Positions 1 through 10,300 of a stretch of DNA of 64,000 nucleotides are shown piece by piece. The stretch comes from Saprospirales bacterium (GTDB lineage: Bacteria > Bacteroidota > Bacteroidia > Chitinophagales > Saprospiraceae), in assembly GCA_016703765.1 (NCBI GenBank), contig JADJBL010000012.1, positions 1-64,000 on the forward strand. The letters run 5' to 3'. The notes beneath the pieces were generated by a model. It was not told the DNA's origin, searched no databases, and saw only the letters and a program-made list of their open reading frames with translations. Within the stretch, counting starts at the first letter, position 1; each line of letters opens with the position of its first letter. The position numbers and the translations under genes were made by a program.

Positions 1-1131
1 ACGGTATCTGATGAAGAAGATCCGATCGTCAGCTGTGCCGGACTGACAGCAGCTATTACAACAAGCGCAGGCGGAACAGGCGATTGCCAAGGTCAATATA
101 CCTGGACGATCCCGGCAATTTTTGATAACTGCGGTGTTATTAATTATTCGGTGACGTATGAGAATCCCGATGGAACCGTTGACGGACCGAACGATGCCCT
201 GGTATACACACCGGAAAATTCGGCGAACGGAATGCCCACGGCGACGCGCAATTTTAACGTAGGTGAAACGACGGTTACCTACTACTTGGAAGATGCAGCG
301 GGCCATACCAACTCCTGCAGCTTCACCGTCACGGTCACCGACAACGAAGACCCCACCTGGGTCAACTGCCCCCAAGGTGAGACCTTCACCATCGGCGCCG
401 ACGGCGATTGCTCCAACGGCGTGATCTGGTCGATCCCGGTGCCGGAAGACAACTGCGGGGTGACTTCCCTGACGGAAACCTCAGCCGGCGGCCCCTTCCA
501 CGGCGAGCCCCTCGTACCGGGCACTTATGAAATCGAATATACCGCAGCCGACGCCGCGGGCAACGACGCGACCTGTTCCTTCACCATCGTGGTGGAAGAC
601 GACGCCAACCCGCTGCTGGTTTGCCAGGATGACCTGACGATTGATACCGACCCGGGCGTTTGCACCTGGGAAGTTCCCGCAGGCGCACTCAGCCCGTTGC
701 TGGCAGTAGACAACTGCCCGGGCTATGAATTAACGCATGAAATAAATAACTCAGGTCTTGGCGTGATCGGGGTAGTACCTGCCGGTACGCTTCTGGGCCT
801 GGGTCTGAATACGATAGAATATACGCTGACGGATGACGGCAACAACTCCGTAACCTGCAGCTTCACGGTGACGGTGGAAGACAACGAAGATCCCGAAATC
901 CTCAACTGCCCGGCCGATCCCGATCCGATCTGCGGTTCCGGACCGGTTAGCTGGGTAGCTCCGACGGCCGACGACAACTGCGGCATCGCGAGCTTTAGCT
1001 CCAATTATGATCCGAACGACGTGTTCCCGGTCGGCAGCACGGAAGTGACTTATACAGCCATAGATAACAGCGGAAACACGGTAACCTGCACCTTTACGGT
1101 AGTGGTGCACCCGGTACCGACGCCGGCCTGA
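1..1131 (+). CDS. Giant HYR-repeat surface protein, segment 1 (5' partial, frameshifted)
   Basis: Frame 1 is open from base 1, so the true start lies left of the window. The segment encodes about four HYR repeats (hyalin-type Ig-like folds of about 80-90 residues). Each shows the pattern acidic-acidic-P, then CP, then a DNC motif, then FPVGxTxVxYTxxDxxGNxxxCxFxVxV. The paired cysteines fit an oxidised, extracellular protein. HYR repeats are known as adhesion or spacer modules. A TGA at 1129-1131 ends the frame, but the protein continues in frame 3 (residues D-A-G-L-N-A just before 1137), which fits one missing base near 1120. I read this as the first visible part of one gene ending at 20517. 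A near-identical copy of bases 379-479 occurs at 4852-4952. Confidence 0.85.
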   Translation, partial: TVSDEEDPIVSCAGLTAAITTSAGGTGDCQGQYTWTIPAIFDNCGVINYSVTYENPDGTVDGPNDALVYTPENSANGMPTATRNFNVGETTVTYYLEDAAGHTNSCSFTVTVTDNEDPTWVNCPQGETFTIGADGDCSNGVIWSIPVPEDNCGVTSLTETSAGGPFHGEPLVPGTYEIEYTAADAAGNDATCSFTIVVEDDANPLLVCQDDLTIDTDPGVCTWEVPAGALSPLLAVDNCPGYELTHEINNSGLGVIGVVPAGTLLGLGLNTIEYTLTDDGNNSVTCSFTVTVEDNEDPEILNCPADPDPICGSGPVSWVAPTADDNCGIASFSSNYDPNDVFPVGSTEVTYTAIDNSGNTVTCTFTVVVHPVPTPA

Positions 1132-1136
1132 ATGCC

Positions 1137-3836
1137 ATGCCGGAACCGGTATGCGCTACGCCTTCCAGCAATTCCGGGGCAGTAGGTAACGGCAATGCGG
1201 CTGAGGGCATTATCTATGCCCTGGCGGTACCTGCCAACGGCATTCCTTATACGAATATCGACTGGACGATCACCGGTGGCGACATCGTCGGCGGTGGCGA
1301 TAATACCATGTTTGTGGAAGTGGTCTGGGGCGCAGGCCCTAACGGTACCATCGCGGTGACGGTGACCGACGCCAACGGCTGCTCGGCCATGATGACTCCG
1401 GTGAACGTGACGATCTACGCCGCGCCGGAAGCCAGCTCGGTGATGCTGATGGCATGCCCGCAATTCCCCGGCAGCTTTTTCGCCGACTTTACCCTGGCCG
1501 ATGCCGAAGACCCCGACGGAGTGCAAAACGCCTCCGGCTGGGATGTGGACGGCGACGGCCTGCCTGGCGTGAGCGGTGGTGTGACGGTGAGCTATCACCT
1601 TTCCCAATTCGACGCCGATAACGACCTCAACCCGATCACGGATGAGCCGTTTAATTCCAATAGCAAGACTATTTATGTCCGCCTCGAATCGTCCGACGGA
1701 TGCGTGCAGGTGCGCGCGATCTGGCTGACGGTGAAGGATACGCCTTTGGCGCCCACGACTGAGGCCTATACGGTTTGCGCCGATGAACCGCTCATGGAAC
1801 TGCCTTTGGGTGAAGGTTTGACGGCTGAATGCTATCAGGAAGGCGGTCTTCTTGATGTACTTGTTCTTTCCTGGTCTTATTATACATACAGGACTGCAGA
1901 TGTCCAGGCAAAATTAGCTACCGATCCTCGTTTTGCTACGGTAGATGCTTTGCATCAAGTTGTACCTACACTGGCCCAGCTCCAGCAGTATGATGTGGTA
2001 CTTGTATTTACAGACGATCAACCTCCGGTCTCCCTGGGTAATGTATTAGGCGCTTATGCCGATGCAGGGGGAGCAGTCGTAGATGCTGTCTTTTCCCGCT
2101 TATCAGGTGGTACTTGGGGAATCCCTGGCGCATGGCAGACCTCGGGTTATCCATTGGTCAATTTGGGGAACCAGGAACATGCTGGTGCTTCGGGCTTGGG
2201 TACTGTTCATCTTCCGGGGCATCCCGTTATGCAGGGTGTCGCCACGTTTATTGGCGGTTGGAGAACTACCGGCAACGTTTTAAGCCTTGGTTCATACCGG
2301 ATCGCGGATTGGACCGGAGGTCTTCCCCTGGTAGTGGCGAATAATGGAGTTGGCCCAGCCAATGTCCGGCGAGTTTATTTAAACTTTTTCCCTCCTTCCT
2401 CCGATGTTGATGGTGCATTCGGCTGGATTTCCTCCACCGACGGCGCCCTGCTGATGGCCAACGCTCTTGTCTGGGCAGCCGGCCAAAACGCAGGCGGAAA
2501 CTCCTGCGACGAGATCACCTGGTGGGATGCCCAATACGGCGGCAACCTGGTAGGCACGGGCGAGGTATTCGACCCGATAGAAGCCGGTGAGGTCGATCCT
2601 TCCGCAGCCGGTGAATACACCTTCTGGGCGCAGTGCAACTGCCCCTGCCCGAGCCTGCGCACCCCTGCAACGTTTGAAGTCATCGACGTGATCCTGAGCC
2701 CCCTGGCCGACATCGGACCGGTTTGTCCGGACGGCGAAGTGGGAGATATCCTGCTCTCGGCTCAGCCTTTCGATCCCAATATCGTATATAGCTGGACAGG
2801 TGGCGCCCTTGCCGGTCTGCCCGATGGAAACAGCACGGGCCTCAACCCGCATATCCCCGGCTTCACGGCCGGCGGCAACGAAGGGGTCTGGACGGTAACC
2901 GTCACGGCTACCCTCGGCGCTTGCACCGATGTCACGACTTTCGATATCTCCATAGACGACGTCAACGGCCTGCATTGGGTGAATTGCCCGGCCGACATCA
3001 TTGTCGGCAACGACGTGGACGAATGCGGCGCCTATGTAAACTGGACCCCGCCCGTAGGAATCGACGACTGCGTATTGCCAAACGACGTGATCGTGACTCC
3101 AACCGTGGGTCTGCAGCCTGGATCCTTGTTCTCTGTGGCAGGATCTCCCCATACGATTGAATACGAAGCCGAAGACGGCAACGGCGGTTTGATTACCTGT
3201 TCCTTCACCGTCACGGTGCTGGACACGCAGAATCCGAACGCCGTTTGCCAGGACTTCACCGTTTCCCTCGACGAAAACGGCGAAGCAACGATCACGGCGG
3301 CTCAGGTCGACGGCGGCAGCTACGACAACTGCGATGTGGATTTGGATTTTGCCGTTGATTTTGAAGATATTTTCTGCGAGCATGTCGGCGAAAACTTTGT
3401 CACCCTCACGGTGACCGACGACAATGGCAACTTTGACATCTGCGTAGCTACGATCACGGTGGTGGATGATATTGCCCCGACGATCGAGTGTCCGGAGGAT
3501 ATTACGGTGTCTAACGACCCGGGTATCTGTGGCGCAGAAGTGGAATTTGAACTACCCGTGATTGACGACAATTGCGACCTTCCTTCGGGGGGGGCTAATC
3601 CTGTAATCTTCAATAATACTGGATCGGTTCAGACATGGATGGTCCCGCCAGGAGTGACTTCTATTCTAGTTGATGTACTTGGCGCTGAGGGTGGTGGAGG
3701 AACCGACGGAAATGGTCGTACCACTTCAGGAGGACTCGGAGGACGGGTTCAGGCTGAACTTTCCGTGACGCCTGGTGATGTTTTAAATCTATATGTAGGA
3801 GGAGCAGGATTTTTGGGATGCCACTCCTGGTTATAA
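1137..3836 (+). CDS. Giant HYR-repeat surface protein, segment 2: PKD/Ig-like domains, GATase-like insert, HYR repeats
   Basis: Continuation in frame 3; the ATG at 1137 is only the first Met after the frame change, not a real start. In order it encodes a PKD-like domain (about 1150-1430), an Ig-like domain (1430-1740), an Ig-like domain split by a glutamine-amidotransferase-like fold (insert about 1849-2490), a PKD-like domain (2690-2960), three HYR repeats (2960-3580), and the start of a glycine-rich module. The split Ig-like host resumes with WWDAQYGGNLVGTG and AGEYTFWAQCNCPCPS, typical of Bacteroidota secreted proteins. The frame ends at a TAA (3834-3836). Reading T4 instead of T5 near 3815 restores G-F-W-D-A-T-P-G-Y-N-G in frame 1, so one extra T is the simplest cause. 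Confidence 0.82.
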   Translation: MPEPVCATPSSNSGAVGNGNAAEGIIYALAVPANGIPYTNIDWTITGGDIVGGGDNTMFVEVVWGAGPNGTIAVTVTDANGCSAMMTPVNVTIYAAPEASSVMLMACPQFPGSFFADFTLADAEDPDGVQNASGWDVDGDGLPGVSGGVTVSYHLSQFDADNDLNPITDEPFNSNSKTIYVRLESSDGCVQVRAIWLTVKDTPLAPTTEAYTVCADEPLMELPLGEGLTAECYQEGGLLDVLVLSWSYYTYRTADVQAKLATDPRFATVDALHQVVPTLAQLQQYDVVLVFTDDQPPVSLGNVLGAYADAGGAVVDAVFSRLSGGTWGIPGAWQTSGYPLVNLGNQEHAGASGLGTVHLPGHPVMQGVATFIGGWRTTGNVLSLGSYRIADWTGGLPLVVANNGVGPANVRRVYLNFFPPSSDVDGAFGWISSTDGALLMANALVWAAGQNAGGNSCDEITWWDAQYGGNLVGTGEVFDPIEAGEVDPSAAGEYTFWAQCNCPCPSLRTPATFEVIDVILSPLADIGPVCPDGEVGDILLSAQPFDPNIVYSWTGGALAGLPDGNSTGLNPHIPGFTAGGNEGVWTVTVTATLGACTDVTTFDISIDDVNGLHWVNCPADIIVGNDVDECGAYVNWTPPVGIDDCVLPNDVIVTPTVGLQPGSLFSVAGSPHTIEYEAEDGNGGLITCSFTVTVLDTQNPNAVCQDFTVSLDENGEATITAAQVDGGSYDNCDVDLDFAVDFEDIFCEHVGENFVTLTVTDDNGNFDICVATITVVDDIAPTIECPEDITVSNDPGICGAEVEFELPVIDDNCDLPSGGANPVIFNNTGSVQTWMVPPGVTSILVDVLGAEGGGGTDGNGRTTSGGLGGRVQAELSVTPGDVLNLYVGGAGFLGCHSWL
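1849..2490 (+). other. Glutamine-amidotransferase-like (ThuA/GATase1-like) domain inserted in an Ig-like domain
   Basis: About 214 residues with an alpha/beta feel, unlike the all-beta surroundings. They start LLDVLVLSWSYY and include the strand-loop patterns YDVVLVFTD, AYADAGGAVV and HPVMQG, ending in STDGALLMANALVWAAG. This resembles the class I glutamine-amidotransferase-like folds found in secreted Bacteroidota proteins. I see no clear nucleophilic Cys elbow, so an enzymatic role is doubtful. It interrupts an Ig-like domain whose two halves flank it. The fold assignment is from sequence pattern only. Confidence 0.55.
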
Positions 3837-4350
3837 TGGAGGAGGAAGTGGACACAACTCTGACGCTTTTTACTTTATCGGTGGAGGCGGAGGTGGAGCC
3901 TCCGATATCCGCATTGGCGGAATTGCACTCGGTGACCGCGTGATTGTAGCTGGCGGCGGCGGCGGTGGCGCTACCAATGGCACTCCTTCTATAGGTGGGG
4001 CCGGAGGAGATATCACAGGCGCCGATGGTGGCTTTGGTACTTTCTTCATTTGTGGCGGTCAAACACCCGCCACCGGAGGCACTCAGGTGGCAGGTGGTTT
4101 TGGAGGAACTTCTCCGTGCCACGGTTGGCCTGGATCGAATGGCGCCTTTGGAATTGGAGGGGATAGCCATCAAAATTATACTTCCGGGGGCGGTGGTGGA
4201 GGTTGGTACGGCGGCGGCGGGGCCGCAAATGGACATGCGGGTGCGGGCGGTAGTAGTTATGCAGCTCCCCTTGCTGCCAATGTAATTCATATTCAAGGTT
4301 TTAATCCGGGCGATGGACAAATAATCATTACTCCCAATGGTGCTTCCCCT
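3600..4350 (+). other. Glycine-rich module 1 inserted in a HYR repeat
   Basis: The stretch starts with the motif WMVPPGVTSILVDVLGAEGG, typical of glycine-rich secreted modules, then runs through long Gly-rich loops (GGGGGG, GGAGG) to GQIIITPNG. It crosses the frame change near 3815. It sits between the DNC of one HYR repeat and that repeat's own LPSGATFPVGTTTNTF strand, so the HYR fold is completed only after the insert. Confidence 0.65.
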
Positions 4351-7300
4351 CTGGTACAAATTGGCGGCCTTCCCAGCGGCGCTACTTTCCCGGTTGGCAC
4401 GACGACCAATACCTTCGAGGTGACGGATGCCTCCGGCAATACCGCCGAGTGCAGTTTCGACGTCACGGTGACCGACGACGAAGACCCCATTTTCGCAGAC
4501 TGTCCGGACAATGCAGCGATCACGACCAGTGAAGGTGGAGAACTTGGCGACTGCGCGGGCCAATACGAATGGGATCACCCCGTGCCCAGCGATAATTGCG
4601 GGATCGACACCTATGTAGTGTACTATGAAAATCCGGATGGAACACTGGACGGTCCTTATGATGTTTACGTGGGAACCATGCCGGCTATCCCAAATACATC
4701 CGGCAACAGGAACTTCGATGTAGGAGTTACCACTGTTACTTATTATTTGACGGATATCCACGGCAATCCTGATCCCAACCCTGCCACTTGCGACTTCACC
4801 GTCACGGTGACCGACGACGAAGACCCCACCTGGGTCAACTGCCCCGAAGGCGAGACCTTCACCATCGGCGCCGACGGCGATTGCTCCAACGGCGTGATCT
4901 GGTCGATCCCGGTGCCGGAAGACAACTGCGGGGTGACTTCCCTGACGGAAACATCTGTCGGCGGCCCCTACCACGGCGAGCCGCTCACACCGGATACTTA
5001 TGAAATAGAATATACGGCAATGGATGCCGCGGGCAATAGTGCTACCTGTTCCTTCACCATCGTGGTGGAAGACGATGCCGACCCGCTGCTGGTTTGCCAG
5101 GATGATATAACCATCGACACCGACGAAGGCGTGTGCGCCTGGGCAGCTCCTGCCGGATCGCTGAACCCGCTTTTGGCAGTCGACAACTGCCCCGGCTATA
5201 CGCTGGAATACGACATCACGGGCGCCACAATGGGCTCCGGAATGGGCGTAGTCCCTGCCAATACGATCTTCAACGAAGGCGTAAGCACGGTTGAATACAC
5301 CCTTACAGATGGGGGTGGGAACATCGTGACTTGCAGCTTCACCGTAACGGTAATTGATACGGAAGCTCCGGTAATCGAATGCCCTGAAGACATCGAGGTA
5401 TCAAATGATCCGGGCATTTGCGGCGCGGAAGTGGAATTCGAGTTACCGGAGGTTACGGACAACTGCGGGTTCTCGGTTTCGGGAACGACCTCCTTTATTT
5501 ATACAGGCTTCCCGACGAACTGGGTGGTGCCTGCGGGAGTGACCCAGGTTACCGCACAGGTTTGCGGCGCCCAGGGCGGCCTTGCATTAGGTGGTAAAGG
5601 GGCATGTCTGGAAGTGGAGCTGGCAGTTACGCCGGGTCAGGTTTTGGATATTTATGTAGGAGCCCAGGGCGGCGTATTATCCGGCTTGGAGTGTGAAACA
5701 GGAGCGGGAGGCGAAGCCAGTTACCTCGCCACCGGGCCTACGCCCCTGGTTGTGGCGGCAGGTGGTGGTGGAGGGATTAGCTGTGTTGGGGGGAATTTTG
5801 TCCACTCTGGTGGGACCGGAAATGACGGTTTGATGGAAAACCAAGGTTCAAGAGCTAATAATGCCCATGGTTGGGGCGCTGGAGGAGTGGGTGGAAATGG
5901 CGGACAGGCTGGCGCAGGCGCCTGGAGTGTCGGCGGCGGCGGCGGTTGGTTCACGGCCGGCGGAAACGGCAGCGGTTCAGGAGGCGCAGCAAATGGAAAG
6001 GCCAGTATCTGGGGATTCAGCGAATTTGCCGCAGGATCGGGTGGAGGATACAATGGCGGCGGCGGCGCAGATATGAACAGTGGTTGGGGAATTGCTTCCG
6101 GCAACGGCGGAGGCTCCTACTATACGGGAACGCTTGTTTCCGGCAATCCCGGCGTTCAAATGATGAACGGTCAGATCACCCTCAACTACGCAGGGAATTC
6201 CCTGGTGCAGGTGGAAGGATATCCTAGCGGTTCGATATTCCCGGTGGGAACGACCGTCAATACTTTCGTGGCGACCGATGCCTCTGGCAATACGGCCGAA
6301 TGCAGTTTTGAAGTGACGGTGACCGACGAGGAAAATCCCACGATCGATTGTCCGGACAATGCAGTGATCACGACCAGTTCAGGTGGAGAAACCGGCGACT
6401 GTGCCGGTCAATTCAACTGGGATCACCCGCTGGCTATGGATAACTGTATCATAGACGGATACTGGGTGGATTTCCTGAATCCGGATGGTACCATCGACGG
6501 ACCGGATGATGTGACGGGCGTAGTGAACGGACCGATCGACGAAGATGCCAGCAGGAATTTCGAAGTGGGCGTCACCACGGTGACCTACTACGCCGTGGAT
6601 GCAAGCGGCAACGAATACAGCTGTGACTTCACCGTCACGGTGACCGACGACGAAGACCCCACCTGGGTTATTTGTCCCGAAGACATCATGGTCGGTACGG
6701 ATGTAGATGTGTGCGGCGCCTATGTCAATTGGACAGAGCCGGTCGCGATCGACAACTGTGGCGGCGTTACCCTGGTACAATCTGACAATACCGGCCTGAC
6801 GACGGGCGATTTGTTCCCGGTTGGCGTTACGACCATCGAATACACGGCTACAGATGAGGAGAATGGCGAAGCCATTTGCTCCTTTACCGTAACCGTGGTC
6901 GATAGCCAACTGCCCGAACTGACCTGCCCCTCGACCGATATTTTTGTCAATAACGACGAAGGCGAGTGCAACTCCCGCGTGATCTACGATGTCCACGCTA
7001 CCGACAATTGCGGTTCGGGCATCCCCACGATCCCGGGCTACTCCTTCCTCGGTACGTATAACGGAAACCATTATTACGTATCTCCCGCCAACCTCGGACA
7101 ACTCGTCACCTGGCTCGGCGCTCAGACCACCGCAGCTCAATACGGCGGTAACCTCGTGGCCATCGAAAGCTCCGGCGAACAGTCCCAACTCGACGCATGG
7201 GTGGCCCAAGGCTGGCAATACTGGATCGGCCTGGTGTACACCGACTACTACGGAGAATTCCTCTGGACCAATGGCCAAACCCTCGGTTATACCAACTGGG

Positions 7301-10300
7301 GCCCGGGCCAACCGGGTATTCTCGACGGCGAGATCGTCTACTATTGGGATCTGGTTTCTCCGATCACCGACGGCTGGTACGATTCGGCTAACCTGTTCGA
7401 TTCCCGCCGCGCGATCCTCGAGATCCCGGCCCAGGGCGCCGTGCTTACGTCCGGCCTGCCGAGTGGAGCGGAATTCCCTGTCGGGATCAATCCCGTGGCC
7501 TATACGGCAACCGACGCCTCCGGCAATTCGGTCGAATGCTACTTCAACGTAGTGGTTTACGACGCGGAAGCACCGGTCATCGTGGAATGTCCGGAAGACC
7601 AAATCGTATTTACCAGCACCGGGTTCTTTGCAGACTGTTTTGGAGTCGTTCCGAACCTCATCCCCGATGTGGAAGCGGAAGATAACTGCACCCTGGAAGG
7701 AGACCTGCTGATCACGCAAGATCCTGCGGCGGGAACGCCCTTCGGCGGCGCACACCTGGACGAACTAACAGTCCTAATCACGGTGACCGACGAAGCCGGC
7801 AACAGCGCGACCTGCGAGGTGGTGCTTACCTTAGTGGATAATGAGTATCCTGAACTTGGCTGTAACAACGACGAATTTGACCTGGATAATACGCCGGGTC
7901 TGTGCGCTTATCAGGTGACGGACTTCAGCCTCGATCCCGACTTTAACGATAATTGTACGGCCATCCTTTACCATAATTACCTCCCTGCACCGCAATTGTG
8001 GACGCTCAACGGCGCCACCCTGCCTGTAGGCACTACGGTCATTGTCTGGACAGCCGAAGATGAAGCTGGAAATAAGACGACCTGCACCCAGATATATAAT
8101 GTAGAAGACGTGGAAGATCCCCACTTCACCCTGTGCCCCGAAGACATCAACGTAGCCGTGGATGTCGACGAATGCGGCGCCGAAGTGAACTGGCAGGGAC
8201 CCATCGCCGAAGACAATTGCGGCGCCACGGTCGAACAAACCGATCTGACGGGCCTGGTCTCCGGCGATTTCTTCCCCGTGGGACAGACCGTGATCGAATA
8301 CACCGCCACCGACGAGGCGGGTAATTCGGAGATTTGCACCTTCACCGTGACGGTGACCGAAACGCAGAACCCGACGGCCGTTTGCCAGGACATCACCGTG
8401 TACCTGAACGAGAATGGCGTAGTTTCCATCCTGCCCGAAGATGTGGACGGCGGCAGCTACGACAACTGCGGCATCGAATCCCTGGCCATCGACATCGATG
8501 ACTTTGATTGCGAAGACGTGGGCGATAACAACGTGACGCTGACGGTAACGGATGCCTCCGGCAATTCCGAAACCTGCGTAGCGACGGTCACGGTGGTCGA
8601 CAATATCCTGCCGACCTTTACCTGCCCCGAGCCCGTAACCGTTCCCGGTTGCGACGAACTGGTCCCCGATCTGGTCATCGAGGTAACGGATGCCGATGAC
8701 AATTGCGGCATCCTCTCGATCACGCAAAACCCGGTAGCGGGCACCGATTTCGGCAACAACACCGGCCAGGTCCTGATCGTGACGATCTATGTGGAAGATG
8801 TGAATGGAAACGTGGCCACCTGCGAGGTGCCCGTGACCATCGACGATTCCGAAATGCCTTATTTCGAAAACTGTCCGGATGACTTCGTAGTGAACAACGA
8901 CCCCGACAAGTGCGGCGCCAACGTATGGTGGGCACAGCCGGTAGCCGAAGACAACTGCGATGACCTGACGGTAATGCTCGATCCGAACAGCCCTGCGCCC
9001 GGCTCCTTCATCCCGGTGGGCTCGGAAGTGACGATCATCTACACCGCCACGGATGAGGCGAACAATACCATTGAATGTTCCTTCACCATCGAGGTGCTGG
9101 ATATGCAACTCCCCGAGATCGAATGCCCCTATGCATTTGAAACGGTGGGCACTAACCTGGGCAACTGCTCCTTTACCGTCGAAGGCGGCGTCATGGATGC
9201 CACCGGATGGGATAACTGCGGTGCTGTGACCCTTAGCAACAGCCTGAACGGCGCATCGACGCTGGATGGATATGTGCTTCCGCTCGGACAGACTACCATC
9301 ATCTGGACTGCCACCGACGGGTCCGACAACTCCTCCAGCTGCACGATGGTGATCACGGTGGTGGACGACGACCAACCCACGGTGACCAATTGTCCCTCGG
9401 ATATCGAGGTGGAAAATGACCCGGGTGTATGCGGCGCAGCCGTAGAATACCTGGTGACCTTCGCCGACAACTGCGACGGAACTGACCTGACGGGCGAGCT
9501 GATTTACGGCTACCCGAGCGGGGAAACCTTCCCGGTAGGTACGACGGAAGTGAAATGGCATTACACCGACGAAGCCGGCAACGGACCTGCGGTATGTGAA
9601 TTTACCGTGACCGTCCTCGATACGGAAATTCCGACGATCGAGTGCCCGGAAAATATTGTAGTGGTGATCAATGTAGACGGCGTTGCGGTGGTGGAAGAAG
9701 GGCTGGCGGAGATTTTCTCCCAGGGCCCCTGCGGCGTGACGCTGAGCTATACCCCGCCGGTGGGCGAGGACAACTGCCCCAATCCGCTTACGATCAATAC
9801 GAGCGGTTTGGGCGCCGGTCCGAACTACTATGAATACGGTGGAGTGTACACCGAGAGCTATCAGGTGATCGACCAGGCCGGCAATGCTGCCGCCTGCTCC
9901 TTTACGGTAACGGTGGAAGACGCCGAGAATCCGATCATCGTGTGCCCGAACAATTTTGTAGTGTGCACGGACGAGGCCAACTGCGGCGCTCAGGTGATGT
10001 ACACCTTCCCGCTGGCCTTTGACAACTGCCCGGGCTGGACCGTGGAACTCATTGGAGGCTGGCCTTTACCGGGACAGAACTTCTCGCTTGGCAATACGCT
10101 GGTGGGATATATCGTGACGGATGCCGCCGGCAACTCGACGACCTGCGAATTCAAAGTGCGGGTGGTGGACTGCGAGGCGCCGACCTTCTTCGAATGCGCT
10201 CCGGAACAGGAAGTGCTGACCAGCTCCAACGGCATCGACGACTGCTGCGGCGAAGTGCCGAGGCTGACGGACGACGTGGTGGTGGCAGACAACTGCGATC

